The notes beneath the pieces are model-generated. The model was not told the DNA's origin, made no database searches, and was given only the letters and a program-made list of their open reading frames with translations. Shown here in pieces: positions 26,125 to 32,552 of a DNA stretch of 32,552 bases (positions are counted from its first letter, which is position 1; each line of letters opens with the position of its first letter). Source of the stretch: Alphaproteobacteria bacterium (lineage in GTDB: Bacteria; Pseudomonadota; Alphaproteobacteria; JABAAW01; JAHZMA01); the NCBI GenBank assembly GCA_022599575.1, contig JAHZMA010000122.1:1-32552 (forward strand). Reading direction: 5' to 3'. The translations under genes and the position numbers were made by a program.

Positions 26125-26163
26125 TAAGAAAAAATATCCACAATAAAAACAACATCCATTATC

Positions 26164-26178
26164 AAACATATGATGTTT
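26164..26178. promoter_or_regulatory. Operator AAACAT-N3-ATGTTT, plus-arm
   Basis: This second exact copy of AAACATATGATGTTT lies 103 bases before the aldo/keto reductase start, 131 bases from the first copy. The two could allow looping repression of both divergent promoters. The remaining bases of 26023-26281 are AT-rich promoter sequence without an ORF. Confidence 0.75.
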
Positions 26179-26281
26179 AATAAAAAAAGATGTTATTACT
26201 TGTATTTTTTTACTAGACATCTTATCGCAAACATGCTACCTATCAAAATAAGATATTACCTGAGGAGCAATTTGTGAGAAA

Positions 26282-27148
26282 ATGAACATTAACTTTATCA
26301 ACTCATATCAGCGAATTTTCGGCACTTTTCCGTTAAGAGGCGATGTTTTGCGTCAAGCACTTGAATTTGCTGGCGATGTTGGTTACCGCGCTTACGATAC
26401 TGCCCAACAATATGAAAACGAAACAGAGCTGGGTGAATTTATTGCATCATCGGGGATTCCACGTAGCGAGCTATGTATTACCACCAAAGTATGTCCCAGC
26501 AGATTTGATGATGAGAGTGATTTTCTCAAATCAATTGATGAAAGCTTAAAACGGCTTCAAATTGAACAAATTGATGTGTTATTGTTGCATTGGCCACCCG
26601 TTGGTGAGGCGATTGAGCAATCATTGAAGCATTTGCAAAAAGCTTACGATAAAAAACTTACCAAGAATATCGGCATTTCTAATTATACGCGGCAAATGAT
26701 GCATGATGCTAAAAAAATAGTGGATGCACCGATTATTGTCAATCAAGTTGAATTTCATCCAATGATTGACCAATCTGCGCTCTTAAAAGGCGCTTTAGAA
26801 ACTGGCATTCCTCTTTCTTCTTATTGTTCATTGGCGCGTGCAGAAGTTCCTAAAAATAAAATGCTAGCTGATATTGGTAAGACATACGGCAAAACTGGTT
26901 CGCAAGTGGCACTTCGTTGGATTTTGCAAAAGGGTGTGCCGATTATTACGATGTCCACCAAGCTAGACAATATTAAAGCGAATTTTGATGTGATGGATTT
27001 CACGCTTTCAAATATTGATATTGATAAAATTAATGCGTTGATGGCAACGAATTATCGGGTAATATCGCTAGAAGAAGCCCCATGGGCACCCCGTTGGGAT
27101 ACACCCACACCCCGCGAAAATCGCCCTGCTGCTGTGTTTACTGGATAA
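26282..27148 (+). CDS. Aldo/keto reductase
   Basis: This cytoplasmic NADPH-dependent carbonyl reductase acts on a sugar, ketose or aldehyde. The 288 residues carry the full AKR tetrad: Asp39 and Tyr44 (YDTAQQYENE), Lys69 (TTKV) and His103 (LLLHWP). The cofactor segment is ITMSTKLDNIKANFDVMDFT. The barrel start RIFGTFPL is preceded by only ten residues, a little shorter than usual. The closest general type is the 2,5-diketogluconate reductase group. The ATG is 14 bases from GAGGAG, which is far; a GTG between them opens a three-codon frame ending on the ATG. It is the first gene of the plus arm, followed by an SDR after 21 bases, opposite the GMC/ALDH/enolase operon. Confidence 0.88.
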   Translation: MNINFINSYQRIFGTFPLRGDVLRQALEFAGDVGYRAYDTAQQYENETELGEFIASSGIPRSELCITTKVCPSRFDDESDFLKSIDESLKRLQIEQIDVLLLHWPPVGEAIEQSLKHLQKAYDKKLTKNIGISNYTRQMMHDAKKIVDAPIIVNQVEFHPMIDQSALLKGALETGIPLSSYCSLARAEVPKNKMLADIGKTYGKTGSQVALRWILQKGVPIITMSTKLDNIKANFDVMDFTLSNIDIDKINALMATNYRVISLEEAPWAPRWDTPTPRENRPAAVFTG

Positions 27149-27169
27149 AATTGAAGGAGAGTTACTTTT

Positions 27170-27946
27170 ATGTATCTTGAAAAATTGAACATGTCAAACC
27201 GTATCGCCGTTGTTACTGGTGGCACGCAAGGTATTGGCTTAGCGATTTCAGAGGCACTTGCCGAAGCAGGCGCAAAAGTGATTGCGCTCACCAATGATGA
27301 ATCGCAAATTGCGGTGGCGAAACAAGAAATGCAAAGCAAAGGCTACACGCTTGAATGTTTTGCGCTTGATGTTACTGATAGTGCTGCAGTTGATTTGATG
27401 GCTCAAAAAATTGAAGATGAGTTTGGCCCAGTCGATAATCTGGTTAATAATGCTGGCATATCACCCGCATTTCTTGGCGCAGAAGAAGTGCCTGATGAAA
27501 TTTATCTCAAAGTGATGGATGTCAATCTTAATGGAGTTTTTTGGTGTTGCCGTTCTTTTGGCAAACGCATGTTGAAGCGTAAAACTGGCGCGATTGTTAA
27601 TGTTGGCTCTATGTCAGGTGAGATTAATAATATTCCGCAAGACCAAAGCTATTATAATATTTCTAAAGCGGGTGTGCATCATTTAACCAAATGTTTGGCA
27701 GCCGAATGGGCGAAAGATGGCGTACGCGTTAATTGTGTTGCGCCCACCTTTATTGAAACCAAACTAACAAAATTTGGGATGGAAGATAATCCTGAAATGG
27801 CGAAAATTTGGTTAGATATGACACCGATGGGCCGCGTTGGGCAACCACATGAAATTGCATCAGTTGCCCTATTTCTTGCCAGTGATGCGTCAAGTTTAAT
27901 GACTGGTGCGGTTGTGCTTGCCGATGCAGGTTACACACTTTGGTAG
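27170..27946 (+). CDS. Short-chain dehydrogenase/reductase (sugar/polyol type)
   Basis: This is a classical SDR of 258 residues that interconverts a hydroxyl and a keto group using NAD(P). It has the cofactor motif TGGTQGIG (residues 16-23), Asp in ALDVTD, NNAG, and the catalytic Ser149 (VGSMSG), Tyr162 and Lys166 (YNISK). The C-terminal AAEWAKDGVRVNCVAPTFIE, GRVGQPHEIASVALFLASDA and LADAGYTLW are typical of gluconate 5-dehydrogenase, sorbitol and xylitol-type SDRs. It has a strong GAAGGAG ribosome site. With the aldo/keto reductase before it and a sugar ABC importer after it, it probably acts on the imported substrate. No residue visible here fixes the substrate. Confidence 0.9.
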   Translation: MYLEKLNMSNRIAVVTGGTQGIGLAISEALAEAGAKVIALTNDESQIAVAKQEMQSKGYTLECFALDVTDSAAVDLMAQKIEDEFGPVDNLVNNAGISPAFLGAEEVPDEIYLKVMDVNLNGVFWCCRSFGKRMLKRKTGAIVNVGSMSGEINNIPQDQSYYNISKAGVHHLTKCLAAEWAKDGVRVNCVAPTFIETKLTKFGMEDNPEMAKIWLDMTPMGRVGQPHEIASVALFLASDASSLMTGAVVLADAGYTLW

Positions 27947-28036
27947 TATAAATTTTTGCCTGAATTATGAGTGGCGTTCATGCAAAAATTTATATTATGC
28001 CACTTAATAAAAATTTCTTTTAAAGGGAGGTTTTTT

Positions 28037-29431
28037 ATGCAGAAAAAAATAATTGAACGCCGTTCGGTGTTAAAGGGAATGGCTGCCGCAAGCGCAGTTC
28101 TTGCCGCACCGAATATTATTCACGCACAATCAAATAGAGAATTAAATATTATTTTAATTACGAACCCATTTTCTTTTACAATTAAAGAGAAATTGGCGCC
28201 TATGTTTGAAGCAAAAACAGGCATGAAGGTGAATGTTGAAATCACTGATTATGGAACATTACACCAAAAATCAATGCTTGATGCCACAACTGGCACAAAA
28301 CAATATGATATTTATGGTTTGGATATTACCTTTATCGGTCGCTTTGCTGCTGCTGGTGCATTGCATCAAGTGAATGACCCCAAAAAAGATTGGCTGAAAC
28401 GCGATGCCAAAGAATTTGGTCTTAAGGGAATGATTCCAGCTGGTATCTATAATATTTGCGGTGTCAATGGTAAAGTCTATGGCTTGCCATCATCAGCCTA
28501 TAATATTTTAGCGCATTATCGCCGTGATTTGTTTGAAAAAGAAGGGGTTAAATATCCTAAAAATTGGGACGACCACAAAGAAGTTATCAAACATTTCAGC
28601 CGCAAACATAACCCTGGCTCGCCTACCGAACATGGCGTGGCTTTCATGGGGAAACGTGGCACACCAATCATCCATGAAGAAATGGCGTATCATTGGGGCT
28701 TTGGTGGTTCTATTTTTGGTAAAGATCCATTGATGTTTCCTAATTTTGATAGTAAAGAAGGTATCGCTGCGGCAAAATATTACGCCTCAATGAAAGAATT
28801 TGCACCTAAAGGTGTTGAATCTTATGAATGGGGTGATAAAACTAATTCATTCATGCAAGGCGTTGTACCCGTTATGATGGCTTGGTCGGCTTGGGGACCT
28901 GATTTAGAAAATCCTGAAAAAAGTCAAGGTGCTGGTAATATTGAATATCTACCTGTGCCAACACAAAAAGGCGTTGATTTCACGCCATTTGGTGGTTGGG
29001 CGCAATGTATTAGTGCCAAAACCGACAAAAAAGACGAAGCTTGGGAATGGTTGAAATGGCTTAATAGCTACGATACTCAAGTCATTTTTGCCAATGAAGG
29101 CACAGGTGGCCCTACCCGTTGGGATGTGCTAGATAATAAAGACCTACAGAAGAAATTCCCATGGTTTAAGGCACTTTCTGCAAATGCTAAAACAGCAGAA
29201 CGTGCGCCAAAATGGTATCTTGAAGATTATTGGCATTTCCGCACCCGTGATGAATATTATCCTGATTTTGAGGATATTGTTGGGCTTGCGCTTAATCGTA
29301 TCGTCACTGGCGATGTCAGCGCAGAAGAAGGGTTGAAACAAGCGAAGAAAGACTATTACAACAAACTTGTTCGTGGTGGTTTTTATCGTGACCGTGGACT
29401 TGAGGTGCCAGTTGATCCGAAAAGTCTTTAA
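28037..29431 (+). CDS. CUT1-type sugar ABC transporter binding protein with Tat signal
   Basis: This periplasmic extracellular solute-binding protein (family 1) is 464 residues from ATG 28037. The N-terminus has a twin-arginine signal (ERRSVLKGMAAASAVLAAPN, cleavage after IHA), so it is exported folded. The mature part shows ELNIILITNPFSFTIKEKLA, TGMKVNVEITDYGTLHQKSM, the mid-domain YDIYGLDITFIGRFAAAGAL, and GFGGSIFGKDP, FMQGVVPVMMAWSAWG and WLKWLNSYDTQ of the class. The start was set by AAAGGGAGG seven bases upstream; the frame is open for another 22 codons to 27971, but that would bury the Tat signal. It is first of the four transporter genes. A hairpin separates it from the permease, as often seen where binding protein is made in excess. 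Ligand: a mono- or oligosaccharide, polyol or sugar acid. Confidence 0.9.
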   Translation: MQKKIIERRSVLKGMAAASAVLAAPNIIHAQSNRELNIILITNPFSFTIKEKLAPMFEAKTGMKVNVEITDYGTLHQKSMLDATTGTKQYDIYGLDITFIGRFAAAGALHQVNDPKKDWLKRDAKEFGLKGMIPAGIYNICGVNGKVYGLPSSAYNILAHYRRDLFEKEGVKYPKNWDDHKEVIKHFSRKHNPGSPTEHGVAFMGKRGTPIIHEEMAYHWGFGGSIFGKDPLMFPNFDSKEGIAAAKYYASMKEFAPKGVESYEWGDKTNSFMQGVVPVMMAWSAWGPDLENPEKSQGAGNIEYLPVPTQKGVDFTPFGGWAQCISAKTDKKDEAWEWLKWLNSYDTQVIFANEGTGGPTRWDVLDNKDLQKKFPWFKALSANAKTAERAPKWYLEDYWHFRTRDEYYPDFEDIVGLALNRIVTGDVSAEEGLKQAKKDYYNKLVRGGFYRDRGLEVPVDPKSL

Positions 29432-29439
29432 CCATTAAA

Positions 29440-29497
29440 TAATGCTTTATGCCCCAAATTATTTCTTCAACAGATTTATTTTGGGGCTTTGGCATTA
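29440..29497 (+). terminator. Intercistronic hairpin after the sugar-binding protein gene
   Basis: TAATGC/GCATTA (29440-29445, 29492-29497) encloses GCCCCAAA/TTTGGGGC (29451-29458, 29480-29487), starting nine bases after the stop. It probably protects or attenuates the transcript between binding protein and permeases. Confidence 0.6.
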
Positions 29498-29550
29498 ATG
29501 TGATGATGTTATATTAAAACAATCAAGAATGTGTAAATGGGTTTTCAAAT

Positions 29551-30426
29551 ATGCTCAAAAAAAATAATCGTTCGGGCATCAATGGGATGCTTTTTATCCT
29601 GCCCGCTTTTATCTATCTGTTATTGATTACAATCATTCCAACCATTATGTTGCTTCGCTATGCTTTTAGTGATTGGGAGATTGGTGATTTTGGTGGCATT
29701 CAATATGTTGGTTTTGAAACATTTCAACAAGTTTTGGCAAATCCGATTACGGTAGATAATTTTAGAGCGACAATAGTTTTTGTGGTTTCGGCTGTTGTGA
29801 TAGAGCTGATATTAGGGCTGTTAATTGCATTGGCATTGGTTAAAAATTTTCGGGGCGCAACATTGATACGCACCCTAATGATTGCCCCTGTTATTTCTGT
29901 GCCGATTGGCGTTGGCTTTATTTGGCGGTATATTTTACATCCTGACCTTGGCGTGATGAATTGGGCGATGGCAAAATTCGGACTTCCTTATATCCAGTGG
30001 TTTGGCGCAAAGCCTTGGGCAATGTGGAGCGTTGTGATTGCTGATATATGGCAATGGACTCCTTTTGTGATGCTCATTTTGCTGGCTGGGTTGGTCACAA
30101 TACCACAATCACTTTATGAGGCGGCCGAAATGGATGGCGCTACCAAATTTCAGCAATTTATTCATGTTACCTTGCCATTATTATTGCCAACCATTATCGT
30201 GGCAACTATCTTACGCTTTATTTGGGCAATGAAGAGCTTTGATACTATTTTTGCAATGACGCGTGGCGGACCAGGCACCTATACATCGATACTCAATTTT
30301 GAAATTTATAAAGAAGCGTTCCAAAAATTCCACACCTCTTATGCGGCAGCGCTGAGTGTTTTGTTGCTAATCGTTGTGATTATCATGACAAAAATTGCCG
30401 TTAGCTTCATGAAAGATGAGAAATAA
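29551..30426 (+). CDS. CUT1-type sugar ABC transporter permease (MalF-like)
   Basis: This inner-membrane subunit has 291 residues and six predicted membrane segments, beginning FILPAFIYLLLITIIPTIML. SDWEIGDFGGIQYVGFETFQ follows, matching the periplasmic segment of UgpA/MalF-type short permeases without the large MalF P2 loop. The coupling loop is EAAEMDGATKFQQFIHVTLP, a good EAA motif. TRGGPGTYTSILNFEIYKEA is the usual penultimate loop. There is no clear ribosome site before the ATG. It partners the MalG-like gene, whose ATG overlaps this stop by one base. Confidence 0.92.
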   Translation: MLKKNNRSGINGMLFILPAFIYLLLITIIPTIMLLRYAFSDWEIGDFGGIQYVGFETFQQVLANPITVDNFRATIVFVVSAVVIELILGLLIALALVKNFRGATLIRTLMIAPVISVPIGVGFIWRYILHPDLGVMNWAMAKFGLPYIQWFGAKPWAMWSVVIADIWQWTPFVMLILLAGLVTIPQSLYEAAEMDGATKFQQFIHVTLPLLLPTIIVATILRFIWAMKSFDTIFAMTRGGPGTYTSILNFEIYKEAFQKFHTSYAAALSVLLLIVVIIMTKIAVSFMKDEK

Positions 30427-31247
30427 TGAATAAATTATCTGAAAAATTTGTCGTAACCACTTTCATAGGGGTGGCTCTGTTTTTCTTCTTATTTCCTCTA
30501 TTTTGGATGGTGCTGATGGGATTTAAAAACCATGCCCAAGCATTTTCTAACCCGCCTTTATTTATTTTCACCCCTACATTAGAAAATTTTATTTTTGGAT
30601 TTGAAACATTAGGTTGGGGTAATAATCTTAAAAACAGCCTGATTGTCGCAACATTGACCACCTTCATCTCATTATTGCTGGGTGTGCCTTGCGCCTATGG
30701 CTTTGCGCGTTTTAAGATATTTGGCGATAAGCATCTGAGATTTTGGATATTATCGATTGTGATGATGCCGCCTGTGGTGGCGGTAATTCCAGTCTTTACG
30801 ATATGGGCAAAATTGGGATTGATAGATACCTATCTGGGGCTGGCTATGGCGCATACAATTTTCAACTTGCCTTTGGTGATTTGGTTAATGATTGGCTTTT
30901 TGAAAGATGTTCCCCATGAAATTGAAGAAGCCGCGGAAATAGATGGCTGTAATAAAATTCAAAAATTATTATTTATCTCACTCCCCGTTGCCAAATCAGG
31001 GCTAGCGACAGTAACAACCCTATCATTTATCTTAAGCTGGAACGAATTACTATTTGCCAGTATCTTAACGCAAAGAAAGACGCAAACACTGCCACCTGCC
31101 ATTGGCGCATTATGGAAAGATTTTGGCTTATTATGGGGGCAGATTGGCGCAATCACCTTAATTGCATCTGTGCCAGTATTAATCATTGGCTTTTTTCTGC
31201 AAAAACATCTGGTGCGCGGCCTCACATTAGGGGCGGTGAAAGAGTAA
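30426..31247 (+). CDS. CUT1-type sugar ABC transporter permease (MalG-like)
   Basis: This is the second membrane subunit, 273 residues, six hydrophobic segments. The first is VALFFFLFPLFWMVLMGFKN, followed by NPPLFIFTPTLENF. The coupling loop reads EIEEAAEIDGCNKIQKLLFI, an EAA motif with Cys in place of Ala. The C-terminus ends KHLVRGLTLGAVKE, the hallmark end of MalG/UgpE-type proteins; the same ending ([11 protein letters not shown]) is seen in the decayed aglG near 6.5 kb. It is translationally coupled to the previous gene through a TAATG overlap. Confidence 0.93.
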   Translation: MNKLSEKFVVTTFIGVALFFFLFPLFWMVLMGFKNHAQAFSNPPLFIFTPTLENFIFGFETLGWGNNLKNSLIVATLTTFISLLLGVPCAYGFARFKIFGDKHLRFWILSIVMMPPVVAVIPVFTIWAKLGLIDTYLGLAMAHTIFNLPLVIWLMIGFLKDVPHEIEEAAEIDGCNKIQKLLFISLPVAKSGLATVTTLSFILSWNELLFASILTQRKTQTLPPAIGALWKDFGLLWGQIGAITLIASVPVLIIGFFLQKHLVRGLTLGAVKE

Positions 31248-31284
31248 ATATGACACTATCAATTATTAATTTATGGGTGATAAA

Positions 31285-32382
31285 ATGGCAACAGTAAATT
31301 TAGAAAATGTCGTCAAAAAATATGATGATACGCAAGTGGTGCATAGCATTAATTTGCAAATAAAAGATGGTGAATTTTTAGTTTTACTAGGCCCATCTGG
31401 TTGTGGAAAATCCACCACATTGCGCATGGTTGCAGGATTAGAAGAAATTAGTGGTGGCACAATTTCAATTGGCGAAAAGATTGTCAATAATATCGTTGCC
31501 AAAGATCGTGGCGTGGCGATGGTGTTTCAAAGCTATGCGCTTTACCCCCATAAAACAGTGCGTCAAAATATGGAATTCGGCTTAAAATTATCAAAAACCC
31601 CGCGTGATGAGATTAACCGCAAAGTTCAAGAAACAGCCGATATTTTAGAATTAGGCGCGTTGCTTGATAGAAAACCGGGCGCACTTTCAGGCGGACAACG
31701 CCAAAGAGTGGCAATGGGGCGCGCGATGGTACGAACCCCAGAAGTTTTTCTATTCGATGAGCCTTTATCAAACCTTGATGCCAAATTACGCGCACATATG
31801 CGATTAGAATTGCAAAAATTACATCAAAAGCTTGCCACAACCACCATCTATGTTACCCATGACCAAATCGAGGCAATGACTTTGGCTGATAGAATCGTGA
31901 TTATGAAAGATGGTCATATTGAGCAAATCGGCACACCGCAAGAGGTTTATTATCAACCCAAAAGTATCTTTGTTGCAAGTTTCATTGGCACGCCAGCGAT
32001 GAATATGCTGGATATGGTGGTGAGCAAAACAGCAAAAGAGACGTGGCTAGAAACAGCCAAAATACGCATCCCTCTTAATGCCGATTATGCCAAAAAACTT
32101 GAAAATGGTCAGCAAATGGTGGTTGGCATCAGACCCAATGAATGTTTTATCAGCACTGATAATAAGCAAAGCAAGGGTAAGAATTTGTTAGGCACTGCCA
32201 CGATTGAAATAGCTGAATTACTTGGCGCAAACGCACTTGTGGGCGTTGTTTTAGACGGTAAGGAATTATTCGTTGAAGTGAGTAGCAAAAACATCCCTGC
32301 ACGTGGCAGTAAAATCTCGGTTTCATTTAATCCAGAAGCACTTCATATTTTTGATAAAGCAAGTGGGAATTCTGTGGTTTAG
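31285..32382 (+). CDS. CUT1-type sugar ABC transporter ATPase (MalK/UgpC family)
   Basis: This ATPase subunit is 365 residues from ATG 31285. ATG 31273 is in frame, but GGGTGA lies just before 31285 and the family N-terminus (MATVNLENVVKKYDD) begins there. Motifs are Walker A GPSGCGKSTTLRMVAGLEE, Q-loop MVFQSYALYPHKTVRQNM, signature LSGGQRQRVAMGRAM, Walker B VFLFDEPLSNLDAKLRAHMR and H-loop IYVTHDQIEAMTLADRI. The C-terminal TOBE/OB region (about 235-365, including VVGIRPNECFIS and LHIF near the end) is full length and may allow regulation by protein or ligand contacts. It is the last gene of the plus arm, and it could also serve other CUT1 permeases that lack an ATPase. Confidence 0.93.
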   Translation: MATVNLENVVKKYDDTQVVHSINLQIKDGEFLVLLGPSGCGKSTTLRMVAGLEEISGGTISIGEKIVNNIVAKDRGVAMVFQSYALYPHKTVRQNMEFGLKLSKTPRDEINRKVQETADILELGALLDRKPGALSGGQRQRVAMGRAMVRTPEVFLFDEPLSNLDAKLRAHMRLELQKLHQKLATTTIYVTHDQIEAMTLADRIVIMKDGHIEQIGTPQEVYYQPKSIFVASFIGTPAMNMLDMVVSKTAKETWLETAKIRIPLNADYAKKLENGQQMVVGIRPNECFISTDNKQSKGKNLLGTATIEIAELLGANALVGVVLDGKELFVEVSSKNIPARGSKISVSFNPEALHIFDKASGNSVV

Positions 32383-32417
32383 AGAAATAGTTGCGTAAGT
32401 GATATTGAGTATCATCG

Positions 32418-32456
32418 GCAAGGCGATTGCGCCACTGGTACAAGCAAGAGCCTTGC
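32418..32456. terminator. Hairpin after the ATPase gene
   Basis: GCAAGGC (32418-32424) pairs with GCCTTGC (32450-32456). An alternative tighter stem GCAAG-AGC-CTTGC lies at 32444-32456, followed by TAATTCTT. It sits between the end of the plus-arm operon and the opposing tRNA gene, so it probably ends transcription of one or both. Confidence 0.45.
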
Positions 32457-32477
32457 TAATTCTTGTGTAAAGCAACT

Positions 32478-32552
32478 TGGCGCATCCGGCGAGATTCGAA
32501 CTCACGACCTCTGCCTTCGGAGGGCAGCACTCTATCCAGCTGAGCTACGGAT
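32478..32552 (-). tRNA. tRNA-Arg (anticodon CCG), 5' two bases beyond window
   Basis: The minus strand folds as a full cloverleaf. The D arm is GTAGCTCAGCTGGATAGAG, the anticodon arm is CTGCC-CTCCGAA-GGCAG with anticodon CCG (32518-32520), and the T arm is GTCGTGAGTTCGAATCTCGC. The acceptor strand is CGGATGC, then G and an encoded CCA (32478-32480). It reads the Arg codon CGG. The first two acceptor bases (expected GC) lie beyond the right edge. Confidence 0.95.

Noticed and set aside
27971-28036. ATG 27971 as the start of the CUT1 binding protein
   Set aside because: It would put 22 residues before the Tat motif; the strong AAAGGGAGG belongs to ATG 28037.

Overview
The window looks like a chromosomal segment of a low-GC alphaproteobacterium specialised in scavenging small organic solutes. 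A marine SAR116- or Rhodospirillales-like lineage is a guess. The evidence is the density of solute transporters (BCCT, TRAP, ChoXWV, a CUT2-type and a CUT1-type sugar ABC system), a dimethylglycine/sarcosine dehydrogenase-type enzyme and an AglEFGAK-type alpha-glucoside locus. No phage, IS element or CRISPR array was seen.

Layout. (1) 1-5.4 kb: a methylated-amine demethylase cut by the window edge, a YeiH-type membrane protein, and a convergent BCCT betaine-type transporter. (2) 5.5-8.8 kb: a decay zone. It holds a beta-glucosidase 3' end, an internally deleted aglG, a 5' stub of aglA, a probable 3' stub of aglK and an N-terminal stub of a second demethylase. An intact VOC protein and an orphan TRAP binding protein are interspersed. 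(3) 8.9-14.1 kb: rsgA, then a GntR/FCD regulator and a three-gene sugar ABC importer with an unusual single-domain ATPase. (4) 14.2-17.1 kb: choXWV, choline uptake. (5) 17.3-20.3 kb: a 1012-residue lipoprotein made of three divergent tandem TbpB-like barrel units behind a short collagen-like stretch. (6) 20.5-32.4 kb: a divergent sugar/polyol/sugar-acid catabolic locus. The minus arm has a GntR/FCD regulator, a small dehydrogenase subunit, a GMC dehydrogenase with a predicted Fe-S cysteine motif, an aldehyde dehydrogenase and an enolase-superfamily enzyme. The plus arm has an aldo/keto reductase, an SDR and a CUT1 ABC importer. (7) The right edge holds a tRNA-Arg(CCG).

Two regulatory layers can be read directly. 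AAACAT-N3-ATGTTT operators occur twice in the divergent intergenic region at 26.0-26.3 kb, and a near copy precedes the paralogous GntR gene at 10.0 kb. A different inverted repeat, CAACATA-N6/7-TATGTTG, lies before the TRAP binding protein and choX, in degenerate form before the demethylase stub/rsgA, and in shortened form before the BCCT gene. This suggests one regulator coordinates choline/betaine-type uptake.

The best candidates for undescribed biology are the divergent 20.5-32.4 kb pathway with its leaderless Fe-S GMC dehydrogenase, the three-barrel lipoprotein, and the two operator families. All functions are assigned by reading motifs; no database search was run.
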